This document shows positions 27,430 to 39,759 of a DNA stretch of 64,000 bases, piece by piece. How positions within the stretch are numbered: the stretch's first letter is position 1; each line of letters starts with the position of its first letter. Both the position numbers and the translations under genes were made by a program. The notes below the pieces were generated by a model. It saw only the letters and a program-made list of their open reading frames with translations, was not told where the DNA came from and searched no databases. The stretch is taken from contig NC_134366.1 of the NCBI RefSeq assembly GCF_035582795.1, positions 32,225,661 to 32,289,660 on the forward strand, written 5' to 3'. The DNA is from Mycteria americana. Taxonomy: Eukaryota; Chordata; Aves; Ciconiiformes; Ciconiidae.

Positions 27430-28480
27430 TCATTCTATGCATGAGGGTACTTTAGCTACAGCTGAGCACTTGCAGCCTAGGTGTCCAATGTGCCAGAGCC
27501 ATTTTGCTCCTCTCCTGCACCCCTGTGCACTCTTGCCTGACCATCCTGGAGGGAACGGAGGTCCTGGGAGGTGAGGCTGGGGATTTGATACGAAGCACCT
27601 TCTTAGCCTGCCACAAATTAATAAGTTCCTCATTTCTTCAGCTGTCAATCACAACTTCTGTGAAACCCATCAATTCAGAGAGAAATTCAAGTCCTTGCCC
27701 TGAGGCGTTTATTCCCCATGAAACAGTCACTCTGTTTACTAATTCCTTCCCAAAAAACCACACTTGAGGCTTGCTCCAAAGTATATTTAAAGTGCAACTT
27801 TGAAAGGAAAGGATACTCTCCACCGCAGTATATCAGACCTTGTGATAAAGAGCTCTCATAGAAACTGGAGGGTGAGGGCACAAGTCCCTTCAGGCAGACA
27901 GGGTTTGAGGCTGACTCTCACCATGGACGTGCCCTTAGCTCCATCCCACTTGATAGAAGGGTTGCACAGGCACCTTGTCCTTACAGTTTTCTTTACCAAA
28001 AATCTTGTCTTTTTCTTTCCCCCTCCCTTCCCCGAGTTGAATTCTTTCTCCAAATTTGCCAATCGTTTCAGGCATCAGAAAATGGACCGCTTGCCAAATC
28101 ACATAGACATACAAAACCTCCACTCAGGCCCGTTTAAAAGGCCCACCCCATTTGTATTCACTGAGAATAGTACATGTCCTTTCACAGGGGCTGGGACATT
28201 GTCGGTCTAGCGCTAGTCTTTCAGCTGGTAATAAATCAACTCCACTGACTCTGAGGCAACTACTCCTATTTACCTCAGCTAAGAACCTGTCCCCAGTGCC
28301 GAAATGTCGATCTGATGAGTTAGTATCTATTTCCCTAAAATTCCTTCTGGGCATTGATTGTTTTCCCCTTCCCCCTTCACACTACCGTGTGAAGTTGTTA
28401 GGCAACGTTAAACACTGGAGACTAATTTTAACAGTGAATGTAGCAATCCTTTATATCAACTTTGGTGGGCAAAGTAAACG
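27430..28480. promoter_or_regulatory. candidate conserved non-coding block, compositionally distinct
   Basis: About 1 kb with visibly higher GC and more CpG than the surrounding DNA, and without low-complexity tracts apart from a C/T-rich patch near 28015-28035. Two overlapping plus-strand frames (136 and 127 codons) occur here but show no recognisable protein similarity, and long frames are expected where stop codons are diluted. An enhancer, or an exon or promoter of a non-coding RNA, is possible. Confidence 0.3.
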
Positions 28481-29973
28481 TCGATCATTCAGAATGAAAA
28501 GATCACATATAATGACAGGTAATAAATACACCTGATCGATCAAGTTTTTCATAAGTCAGTGTGAGTAATGCTAAGACAATTTTGTTAGAATAAACTGAAT
28601 ATAGAGAGATCCTTAACATCATCTTCCCTCTCTGTACAAAAATTTGCAGATATTTGATTATTTTTTTCCATATTTGATACTATAGTATCAAAATTATATA
28701 CAAATTTCAAATATTAGATATCTCTATTTACAGATATAGCTCATATCTTATTTCAGCTGAAACGTGATATCCCTTAGAGTGACTTGTTTGGTCTGTGTGT
28801 ATAGGACAGAATTTATATTTATCTTTTTACCAAAAAATGAGGGGTGGGGTTTGATCTCCTTTAGCAAATCTTCCGATGAGGTCACTTATCTTGAGATGGT
28901 ATAATTACTATACAGTTACTAAATTCATTTTTTTTTTAAGAGTAAGCTTTCTATATTCTTTTTTAATTTATGTTTTTGCTTTTTGCCCCTAAGATTAATG
29001 GTGTTTTTTTTTTTTTTCTTCCACCTCCCTCTATACTAGTAACATTTGGGATGTTTAGCTTCAAAAAGACTTAGGCATTAAAACTTCTAAGTCTTTATTT
29101 TACAGCTAAAGCAGTGGAAGTGTTCAAATAGTCACTGCTTCTAGCATATCCCTTAACTTAGCTTAGACTATGTAACAGTAACAACAACAGCAAGAGTTTA
29201 AAGTCGATGTGCCTAACTGCGTATCAGTGACAAAACTTTTGATTTCCGTGGCATTTTTTTTTCTTCAAGTATTTGCGATTATGATTTCATTTTGCAAGTC
29301 ATGTGTGCTACTTCTGCCTGTTACAAGCAAATCACAGTACGTCCAACTAAAATGAAATCATTATTCTCTAGGATTAGCTTTCAGAGTTATTCCCACTGTG
29401 AGACTCCCCAAAGCAATAAAACAATGCACTTGCGAGACAACAAGTTTTGCATGCTAAAAGCTTAACCCTGGTGTCCTTAGTCAGGTAAAATGCTCTGTGC
29501 TTGGGGTTAGAATTTTACCATAGTAGGGACTGCAAGACTGAACAACTAATACCTCTCCTTAACCTACTGTTCTGAGAGTCCTTTTGAGTTTCTGTGCTAA
29601 TCTAATAGCTCTTTTGTTAAACTGTAGAGCAATAAGAGGGTTTTTTTCTACTTTGTGTTATATTGTGAAAACATTAGCAAATGAAATAAATGTGAATTTG
29701 GCTTTCTAGCACTTAGAAGTATTCACTTTGAACTGTAAATTATTTATGATACTCAAAGAGATGCTTTGTAAATAACAGGAAAGCATCAGAAATCAAATGC
29801 AGGTTGTGGTATTTAGTCTTGTCTTGCCATCGTTAACTATTTCAGTTCCGCAACATGGTTGAATAAATCAAGCATGTCTTTTAGACATCTCTCCTAAAGG
29901 AATTAGAAATCAGCAGAAATAAATGAAGCTGTCTACAAGTGACAGCTACAAAGGGAAACCCAGAGAAAAGGGC

Positions 29974-29994
29974 GGGGGGGGGGAGGGGGGGGGG
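29974..29994 (+). repeat. G10-A-G10 tract (G-quadruplex-prone)
   Basis: Two runs of ten G are separated by a single A and followed by GGTG a few bases later. It is the strongest plus-strand quadruplex candidate in the window. Confidence 0.9.
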
Positions 29995-32788
29995 AAGGTG
30001 CTCCTGTGAGCAGATGATAAAGCAGATGCTGTAAAACAACAGGGGGATTGCACCATTTCTTCTCCAGAATTGACGATCGTTTGATAAACAGCTAGTCATG
30101 CTCCTGGAAAATCCTGTCCATCAGTGCATATCAGTACAAATTAATGATGACATGTCCTGATTAAACTTGCTGTGCTGTGAAATGCAATGCATTATCTGCA
30201 TGGCAGTAAATGAACAAATGCTCACAGAGAGTGAAAGAACAAGCAAAGCCACACATCTCAGGTTAGGTCCCGAGTCCTAGCTGCCTGTGGTGAAGTAGGT
30301 GTTTAATTGGCAAAATCAGTCTTGTCTTGTGGGTTTTGCAGGCTATAGCTTTTTGTTCTGTTCATTACAAAGAGTTGTCTTGATAATGCCCTTTCTGTAA
30401 AACTGTAATAAGTCAAATTTCAAAATCTTCAATCAAGTTTTTGTATCTCTTCCTCAAGCAAACCTTGAATAAGCTTGCACCCTGTGTACATCAACAAGAA
30501 GTCCCTCTTTGAAATAAAGTGAATACTACAAACGTAGTAGTGGTGAGATCACAACATCACCCAACAGGAACTTTGCCTGAGTAAGAACTAAGCAATTTCT
30601 CAATGAGAATTTGAGAGGTCTCCCAAAAGTTCATTTTCTAGAGTCAAAGGCAAACAGTTTTATACTTTTAATGTAATTTTAAGAAAAGAGAAAAAAAGTT
30701 GCTTAAGTTTGTTTCAAAGACTAATACCAGAAGTTTCATTTGGCTTTTCTCTTCCCCAACATACAGGATAAAAACCATTTTGCAAGAGCTAGCTATTTTT
30801 CTTTTTTTAAAAAACACAAGTCATGTATTTAACACAGTTTCACTTTACTACAGCATTTCTGCTATAACTGATAAATAATTCTCTATGGAGTTGAACAAGC
30901 ATTGCTTCTTAAGGAGACGACAGGTCTGCTGAACAAGAGATCTCTTCTAAAACAGGTAGGTTACATTGGGGATGGGAGCTGGACTTTGCAACTCATACTA
31001 CTGCTGAAAGGAAGGACCACTCAAGGCAGTAAGAACACCATTGCCAGTACAGCTATCAGAATCTGGAATTTCTTCTCACATCTGCAAAACACATTGATGG
31101 TGGTAGACTCAATCCAGATGGCTAGATGCAGTCTGAAATATTTTTCAGAACAATTCTTTATCCTGCTCTTACTTTACTTAACTAACATTCCAGGTCAGAT
31201 TCCAATCTCATGTAAAATCTAGAACAATTTAGCTGATTGCTGTGGACTTATATTACAACGCATGAGATTCCAGTCCAAATGTTATAATTCCTGTAAAGGA
31301 AATGCATAAGGCAGCAATAGTGACATTTCCTCTACACTTTCATTCAGGGAATAGACAGCAACAAGTAAAAAGTTATCTTGGGAATCTTTGGAGAAGTAAA
31401 ATATTTAACCCTTTTAGTACTTAGCTTCCTCTGTGCATACTACCTGGTCAGCAAATGAGTGGAAGGTGAAACACGTCCATTTCTCTGCCCAAAAACATAT
31501 GGTAAAGAAATACTGTACAAGAAGTTCTTCTCTGAAGTTTTAGTTCCTATGTTAAGAGGGTCTAAGAGGAGAAGAATTAGCTATGCAGGAAAAAGCAAAG
31601 AAGCAAGGACTGCAGCTACATACAGTGATGCAAAACACCCTTAAAGTCTTTTGTCTAAGAAAGCACGAAATACCAAGAGCAACCCTTAAGCTATTCTTAA
31701 ATACTTTCCCTAAGTTTTAATAAAAGGTGTCAGGCAGGAGAGGACATTAGAGAGGGGGATGGAGTAATCAGTACTATGTAGATTTAAGATAGTGCTTCCT
31801 TCATAAAGCAGGCTAAGAAAGCTGCAGAAACCCAGGCTATTATGTAGGCAGCCAATTCAGGAGGCTATAGCCAGCCAGTGTTCCCTTCACCTGGCTGCAG
31901 AGCCTGTGACGTACCAGGCACAGCCTGGCACAGAGAGTGCCTTCAGCTTGTAGGCAGTCTCTAAAACAGAAAAATGCAAGACAATGCAACTTTTTTCCCC
32001 TCCTTCCTTTCATGTGGACTTCAACCTACTTCTTTTATTTCTGAAATAAAGGTTTTAATTAAAGCTACCTTCTATACAATGCACTGCACTTCGGCTCGGT
32101 TGCAAATAACACATTAATTTCCCCTGACTCCAAGTAATCTTACTTTCTCTCTTTTATCCCTGAACACATCTTGCCTGGGCGAACACCAATGGGAAATAAC
32201 AGGTGGGGGCAACAAAACTGAGGTAGCTTACTGGAAGTTATGACAAACTCTGCATTTTGTTATTTCTCTTTATTTTTAAAATATATACTTTATTCTCGCA
32301 GACTTCCCCCACTAAAGTTATGGAATGAGCCTTAACAATGCAGCTTCTCACTGGAGGAATGGAAACAAAGCAGTCACAGAAGGGAAAACAGTAGATAAAG
32401 CATACTGAAAGAGAGGAGTATATGCTCCGTTCCAGAAATCACCACTAATGTGCCACCCTGTAGGCTATAGGGAGGCACTCTAAGCCATGAATCTCTCTTT
32501 GTGACCTCAGGTAGTCATATTTGGCCTTCAAGCTCTAATCTTGCATGCCCATATAACAGTTAGGGTAAAAGGCCTTGTATTTTTACCTGAAAACTCAAGT
32601 CAAAATCCAGACTGTAAGATTTTTTGCATCTTTCTTTCTGATCCTGGATCAGGTCACTGGTAAAAAAATTAAATGTCAAAAAATTTCACAAGGCCAGCTT
32701 CCCTGTGAAAGGATGGATGTGATCTTGGTCTATTCAGCATCTCTCCGAAAGCCTCCAAGGTTGCTGGATCTGGAATTGGGGTGTTCTG

Positions 32789-32820
32789 CCCCCCCCCTTT
32801 TTTTTTTTTGGTGGGGGGGA
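32789..32820. repeat. C9-T12-GGTGGGGGGGA tract
   Basis: A C run, a T run and a G-rich run are directly joined. This is unusual for unique DNA and is a likely site of length variation. Confidence 0.9.
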
Positions 32821-33319
32821 AGGAATTTTAAAGAAGCACATCCACAGGGCCCTTGTGGGACAAAGGTCTTACAGTTCCTTCTACTAGTCGGGAGAATGCA
32901 GTAGGAAGAAGTGAAATCCCACTGTATGTCACAGTTGTTTTGGCCAACAGAAAAGGGAATGAAAAAGTTTGAGAAGAGGAAGCTGAAACTGTGACAAAGT
33001 AAATCCTCTAGCTGGGTCCATGTTCCCTGCAGATCATGTGCAGGTGGGACATGCAATGTAATCATCAACGGGCTATAAATGCATCTGCCAACATAAAATT
33101 ACGTGGATATATCTCTGTTGCTCTAATATTTAAACAAGGTAGCTGTGGACCAGAACTCCTATTGTGCTAGATGCTCTAACACCACAGAGCATGGAGCTCC
33201 CTTCCTCCCACCTCTAGAAGAAAGCTTGTAATTTAAAAACAGTTAAGAACAGATATGTGGGAATATGAAAGAAAACAGGTTCCGATTTCTGTGGTAATAG
33301 CTGAAATGTGGTCTTTTTG

Positions 33320-33693
33320 TAGATAGTTGAAGGAAGGCTTTGAAAGAAGGTAATGGAATAGCTTTGTAGATGTTTCTAGAGGAATTTCAATCAAATATAA
33401 GATCACTATATGCTAAAACCCCCAAAATCTTTGCTTTAAAATCTAAAACTACACATTACAGAATGTCATCATAGCTTGATTAGATATAGATCATACGAAT
33501 AGGTACTTGCCTTTGTATCGAACAGATTATACACAATGAGAGCTCTAAACATAGAATGATTTTAGGTATAGACATAAAAATACCTTTTGTTAAGGTAGGC
33601 ATAAGCCACTAAAGGCCTCATAAGTGAAGACAAATAGCCTGTGCCTAATGTAACCAGAAGGGAAGGGCGGGGAGAGGGCAGGCAGGCAGGGGG

Positions 33694-33733
<40 letters not shown>

Positions 33734-33850
33734 TCTGAGGACAATTCCTGAGAGAAGATAAAATTGTGAACTGACAGACCAGGAATCCTTTAGAGGTGCA
33801 CTCTGAATGGATCTGAATAGGAAAGAAAATTTACAAGGGCTGTGACTGAG
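33320..33850 (+). repeat. ancient amniote dispersed repeat (family not named)
   Basis: Segments such as GGAAGGCTTTGAAAGAAGGT-AATGG-ATAGCTTTGTAGATGTTT (33330-33375), AAGGCCTCATAAGTGAAGAC (33611) and CTGAATGGATCTGAATAGG (33803) recall a widespread diverged repeat that I know from other amniote genomes but cannot name with certainty. The middle is expanded by purine-rich sequence and a 38-base poly(A). It may begin near 33180 and extend to about 34080. Confidence 0.55.
33661..33731. repeat. purine tract with (GGCA)n and A38
   Basis: GGAAGGGCGGGGAGAGGGCA, then GGCAGGCAGGGGG, then 38 A (33694-33731). It interrupts the ancient repeat at 33320-33850. It is the longest homopolymer in the window. Confidence 0.95.
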
Positions 33851-34232
33851 ATCAAAACAACAAGTACTTTAATTAGAAATGTATGAGCAAAGCAAAGAAA
33901 GCAAACTAGCAGAGGGAAACCAAAGTGATGGAAAAACAAACAAAAACTTCAAAGATTGAGGAGAATGCAGACAATCAATTATTTTATGACTGAGGGTAAA
34001 GATACAACAGTGATGAGCCAGAAGTCAGAGAAATACTAAGTAGTAGTCCAACCTAATGACATGCATGGGAATAGCTGAATGGAACTAAACAGTGATGGAA
34101 GGCAAAGAAATGAGGCCAAAAAACTTGTACCTTCTCTACATTCAGGATGGCCACGTGACAAGTAAAACCGTTACTTTAAATAAGTATTCCCAGTTCTCCT
34201 TTACCACTGGATTAGAGCAATGAGTTAACTTT

Positions 34233-34249
34233 AAAAAAAAAAAAAAAAA
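34233..34249. repeat. A17 homopolymer
   Basis: Seventeen A in unique sequence just right of the ancient repeat region. Confidence 0.95.
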
Positions 34250-34681
34250 TCATAATTCCACATGCAACATTTTTCTAAGGAACAAGACTAGTAGTTTTAA
34301 GGAAGGGTTTGGTTTCTTTTTTTTGTCTCATGGCAAGTAACCACTGTTCTTCCTCAGATTATAGTGGTGGAGAAAAAAATGCCACAAAATATGTTTTGTT
34401 AATTTTTACTATGTTGCTTTACACTAACGGTTAATTAACAATCTAATAACACTGAAACGAATAAACTGTGAGATTGGCTTTATACCTTAGGACAGCACAA
34501 GCTTGAAGGTGCACAATGGCTGCCAGAAATGACGAAACAGCAGTCAGAGTACACAGACATTAAACGATACTGCAAACAAAAAGCTGTATGTAAATGCAAG
34601 AGATTGAATAGGTACACTTTGTACACAATTTGCATACCTCTGACATCTCACATGCTAATCAAGGTTTGCACACATGCCTGC

Positions 34682-34700
34682 TTTTTTTTTTTTTTTTTTT
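34682..34700. repeat. T19 homopolymer
   Basis: Nineteen T followed by AATGTTTTTATATAGCACCT, which faintly resembles the 'ATATAGCGCCTAGCAC' tail of ancient repeats. Confidence 0.9.
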
Positions 34701-35649
34701 AATGTTTTTATATAGCACCTGGCACTGGATATTTAAGCACTGGCAAAGGCCTGACTCACTTATGCTTAAAACAGCAGTGACGCAGTAAAGACAAGAAATC
34801 CAACAGCAGCAGCTACTCTAGGCAGAAATAATTAGGAGTGGGTTGTGTTATGCTGTACATAGACGTGGTTTTGCAGCACTGTGTCGGGGCCTCTTAAGGC
34901 AACAGTACAGAATTTGATACCAAGTCAATATTCTGTTGAACACGCAAGTCCTAAGAGCTGGGTTCAAAGCAACAATTTATTCGTACTCAAGTTTGGTGTT
35001 ACATTATCCCAGCAGGGTGATTCAAAGCACTAAGGGTAGATTTTTAAGGCTATGAATAGTGAGAGGAGAGGCACATTTACACACAGAATCCATAAAATTT
35101 ACATGTGAATTGGCAAATGCAAAATAAAACACTATGTGTGAACTCCACCTAGTTGGAGCCTCAACATTCTCATGCCTTTGAGATTCAGAGGGTGGAGTTT
35201 AAGGACAGGTCCTTAACTGAGCAGGACTCACTTATAACATTGGTTATAGCAGTTACAGAGTTTGCCGGAAAGTTGAAGTCTTTGATTTCCTCCTTAATCC
35301 GAGAAATTTCAAATTTGCATTTCTCAGCATAATGCTTAACCACCAACCAATAGAACTGTGTAGGTGAAAACATATTCCAGTACAGCATGTTGAAGCTAAG
35401 GCTTTTGGAGACAGAAATACAAGATTGCTAAGGACACAGGAGAAGAGGAAGACATGAGTACTCGGCTGAAAGACACCTGGTGACACGGTTTCCAGGCCAA
35501 CAGTGTGGGGAAACTTTGCAGGTGCAAGTATTCAGTACGTTTTTACAGATGTGCAAATGCACAAAACTTCTCAATCTCTTTCCTGGACTTCTTTGCAGGC
35601 ATTTCACTTGAGGCAGGAAAGATGTTCTGAGCCCTACCACAGGATAGCA

Positions 35650-35725
35650 GGGATAAAGCCCTGGCTCTGTAACTGCAATGGCAAACCAATGATTTCAGTG
35701 GAGTTGGGATTTCACTTCCACACCC
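35650..35725. repeat. MITE-like palindromic repeat fragment
   Basis: CTGCAATGGCAAACC, ATGATTTCAGTGGAGTTGGG and ATTTCACTTCCAC follow the same consensus as the fragment at 63105-63175 (…CAATGGCAAAACTCCCATTGACTTCAGTGGG…). It is diverged. Confidence 0.45.
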
Positions 35726-36334
35726 CTACTTCACTTTAACATTGTCTCAAACAAGGCTATATTTCAATCATAGTCTCCAAATCTATGATTTAAAGTCCTA
35801 ATGTAGAATGTGACACTAAATGCTCTTAAGGGGATCCACATCCGTGTAGCAGAAGTAGTATGACACAAATTATCAATATTGTATGCTGCCATCTCCCATA
35901 AAAGTCATTCTTCAATGTTGATTATTCTTGCAGAAAAATATTCACAGTAGCCATTGCAGAGTTGTGCTAAAAAAAAAAAAAGTACTAATGTTTTAGCACC
36001 TTAAAGGAACCAAGTAATTAAACAAATAGTGACTACCTTTGTGTTTCTGTACCTTGCAAGTAGGCTAATCAAGGAAAATTTACAGAAGAGGTTCTGTTTG
36101 TAAGGGGAGCCAGATCTGGCAAAATATTCTCAATCATCCCTTACATTGTTGTGGCTGCAGATTCTGATGAGGTTCATATCATAACAACTCTCCAAATTCA
36201 TTTATAAACAAGTTAGAATGAAAGAATAAATGAGGTTGTAATTTGGCCAGAACTCCCCTCTTTTGCAAACTTTTACTGAGACGAGATGGAAATGGCATTA
36301 TGTGATTTTTCCTGCAAATCCCTTTGCTGTCCTG

Positions 36335-36395
36335 TGGTGTTGGACCAGAAGGTACCTCGGGTTCCCTAAAACATTATTTTATTGCACTTGTTAAA
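36335..36395 (+). mobile_element. possible CR1 3' terminus
   Basis: The segment GTTGGACCAGAAGGTACCT followed by GGGTTCCCT and an ATTATTTTATTGCA tail resembles the GGACTAGATGACCT..GGTCCCTTCC..ATTCTATGATT end of CR1. Only about 60 bases match. Confidence 0.35.
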
Positions 36396-37914
36396 AATCT
36401 GCTTTTATATGTTATGCTATTGCACTGTGTTTTGTGGAGGAAGCACACAGCAGAAATAGTTAAAAATTACCATTTGTGCTATATTTGAGATAAGAAAATA
36501 GCACAAATATTACGCAGATGACAGTGTTATCAGTGGTAAGTTACAGACGTATTTATTACCTACTTGTACTCTTACATTTTTAGACATTACTCTGGAAATG
36601 AGTAAATGAAGTTTAACCCTTTTCTGAGCTTCTAACAGTTTGTTTCAACTTCTGCCTCTGTGAGTCTGACCCCAGGTATTCTGCTCTGCTCTCAGCTGTC
36701 TACACAACCATTCTGGTTGTATTTGAATGCTTTGACTAGCTCTCGTGGAAGTACATATTTCTACACACAGACCAACAGGGAACAACTGGCATCTGCCATA
36801 AGATTTATTTTTTGTCCAAGATTCAGCAGGCAAGCCAAGGAAAAACTATAAATCATTTCACACAGACTAATATCTCAACTCTTTGGCAGAGAAAGCCATT
36901 ATATCTGATAAAGTGACAGGATTCCCATCAGAAGAAGAGAACCTTATCTTGTGCTGAAGGTACGTAACATTTTCTTAAAGCCCCATTAACCTCATGCGAG
37001 CCCACTCACCTCTTGTCCCAAGACCATAAAAATAAAACTGACGATTGCTACAGCAAGGATTTTAGCATGATATCAATTGGGTTAGAGATTCTAACATTAC
37101 TTAGTGATTAAAGGTAGAGTGACCAAAAGAGGAATAGCAAAACTTCAGACAGCGTACGTGTTTTGGGTAACTGCGAGGTGAAAAGTGTTCACAGATTAGC
37201 TATCACACAGTATTAGCTGATAATTCACCCAAAAGATTGAGACACATATTAAGGACCGCAGGATTTTGTGAATTACAGTGATGTACAAATGCCTTATCAA
37301 TGGGATTGAATGATTATTGCCAACTGAGTCACAGTGTATTCAGTACCTTAGAAGAAACACTTACAAGCATTATATCTGCCTTGTCAATAATTTATTTTAC
37401 AATACCTAGTCTAAAATATTCTTCTGTTATTCACTTATTTTATAATAATTAGGATAACTTAATAATGGGATTTCTCTTCTTTAACTGTTTGCCCATTCTA
37501 TTTTTAGTGAAAACCAGAGTCCACTACTGTTTTTTTGAGAGAACTATCAAGATATTTGGTAAACTTTTAGGCTATGTGAAATAATTTTTTGGCGACCAAT
37601 AATTTTGGTTTTTCTTTGGCGACAAGATAGACCTGTACTGACAAATTAATCTGAAACAGGAAGAACTATGAATCAAAAATCAACTCCTTGAAGATAACTC
37701 TTAGGAGTTGTGCAGCTATTGGAATAACAAAAATGCAAGAGATATTACATAAAGACTAGAATTCAATATGCAGGCTTTTAGTTCGGTGACAATTGCAGCA
37801 GTGCAAAGGTTGAAAGTTTCATTTCAGGATCTTGAACAAATACTAAGAATTTTAAAATTCTCCTACAGGAAATAAGAATTATGTTCATATTGAAATAAGA
37901 GTATCATTTAATTC

Positions 37915-37974
37915 ACTTTTTGCTTTTTAAAGCAAATTTGCTTTAAAGTCAATTTGCTTTTTAAAGCAAAAAGT
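37915..37974. repeat. inverted repeat, 23-bp arms, 14-base loop
   Basis: The left arm is 37915-37937 (ACTTTTTGCTTTTTAAAGCA then AAT) and the right arm is 37952-37974. They pair at 21 of 23 positions. The core motif GCTTT-AAAGC recurs within both arms and the loop, so the block is also internally palindromic. It is a possible remnant of a small MITE or a cruciform-prone site. Confidence 0.8.
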
Positions 37975-38734
37975 CTAATACAATATTTATCACTACATTA
38001 ATGAAACAGAATTAATGAATGAAACAAATTAAAACCTTACATTTCCTTTTGACATTCAAGCACAAAATATTTTGACATTTAAAAAGGTAAATCTGATTTT
38101 GCTCCAAAATGGGAATCCAGTGAAAAAAAAATAGATCGATCAGGGAAGGTAGGTTCCTCCCCACAATTTTGTATATTTTGATGAAAGAAAGGCTAAGGAA
38201 TTTTTGACTAGCACTAGTGACAAAGTATGAAGGCCTCAATTTGCAACTCAATGCAAGGCTTGACTTTGTAGAATAGACAGTTGGACCAAATCTTTCAAAA
38301 CTTCTTCTTGTAAACTAATTATATTGAAACATTAAGAGACAGATTAAGCTGGTTTTCAAAAAATCACTGTTCAGAATATAGCCACAGAAAACAGTGACTG
38401 ATGTAAATGAGGTGAAAATTCCTTAATCTACATGTATATATTGTTGTAAAAAGATCAGGAGATCTACTCAGGAGAAAAACGCAACACACCCATTTTTCCC
38501 CCAAATCCTCCCAAGCTACCTAAAATTAACAAATTGTTGTTTTTTCCTTCAGTAATAGGACTGAATTTAAACATATGGAAGTAAAGTTCAGCTCAAATGG
38601 AATAGATCTTCCTGCATTTGCTTGCTTGCTTACTTGTGTGTACACCATAAACATATAATATATGTGTCTGAATCAAAGTTCTAGTCCTTATAATTCTGGG
38701 GTAAAAGGAGAGGTTTGGAACTCACTTATATTTA

Positions 38735-38790
38735 CCAAAAAACCCAACAAAACAACAAACCATCATGCTCAAAAACCCCACACCACACCC
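38735..38790. repeat. mostly A/C low-complexity tract
   Basis: CCAAAAAACCCAACAAAACA, then ACAAACC, a brief mixed segment, and AAAAACCCCACACCACACCC. Confidence 0.8.
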
Positions 38791-39759
38791 TTTGCAACAG
38801 CCAAACTCATGGCTGGGCAGAAAGTACAGGCTGATGCCCATTTTGCAAAGTCCGATGGCATCACTGAGGGATATACAAATCACCACTATCTTTCTGCAGA
38901 TACAAATAGTTTAGAGAAGAATCGTTATTATGTGGGGGTTTTTTTGTATTTAATGTAAATAGACTGACAGGCCTGAAGATTGACAACTTGTATTTTCTTA
39001 TTGGTAGGCAGAACATGGCCCATACGTGTGAGCTTCACTAGACAGTAAGAGTTGTTCACTTCCCTGTCCAGAAAAGCTACTTATTAATGCAAATTGCTAT
39101 GGTCCTTCACAACATCCGAGTTCAACCCTAGGTAAACACAGACAAACAAAAGTTTCTTTCAAATAGGCCAATCATCAGCTAAGTATTTTCAGTCATTGTC
39201 AACCTTAGACTAAAAATTGAGGTGAAAATTCAAAATCTTTGCTTCTCACTTGGTTAGACCCAGCAAATACTTTTCCACGTTTATTAGAAATGAGCACGTC
39301 GCTATGAAACTGCTACTTTACCATCAACACAGCTACCACCTTTCTATAAATAACAAAGCCTGATGATTATCACTTACTCTTTGTATGAGTCATATTTAAA
39401 GAGAGCCCTGAGGTGCTTCTCAGGTAGTCTCTTTGAATCATGAATCAGAAAGGAAAAAAGCAGCCTCTGAAATATCGCCATGCCCAGATTCTAGATACCT
39501 AGAACATACCATTGCCTATTTATAATTTCGAGCTGTCAGGCAGTTTCATATAATGGAAGGCAACGGTCATAGAAAAGTTTCTCTGCTTCTGCTATATTTG
39601 TAAAATTAACAGAACCTGATAATGGGAAAACTCCATCTGTATCCATGCCACAGACACACAAATCAAAACAGGAAAGGTCAAACCTCCTTGTTTCAAAAAC
39701 AACTGAAAATCCACAGTCTGAGCATAAATAGGGTATAAGACCCAGGAGGCTCACCACGG

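Larger units (their letters stand above)
25976..33319. other. gene-free stretch between the CR1 copy and the ancient repeat
   Basis: Outside the 27.4-28.5 kb block this is unique AT-rich sequence with T runs and the G10-A-G10 tract. A 106-codon frame at 30902-31222 has no recognised similarity. Confidence 0.55.
33851..39759. other. gene-free stretch with scattered old repeat traces
   Basis: It holds the possible CR1 end at 36335, the MITE-like scrap at 35650 and the inverted repeat at 37915. The stretch 36900-37340 is repeat-free and includes an AP-1-type TGAGTCA near 37325, but is otherwise unremarkable. Confidence 0.55.

Noticed and set aside
27800..28535. 136- and 127-codon overlapping plus-strand frames as a gene
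   Set aside because: They overlap in different phases, lack similarity to known proteins and sit in a GC-richer patch where stops are rarer. Reported only as a compositional block.
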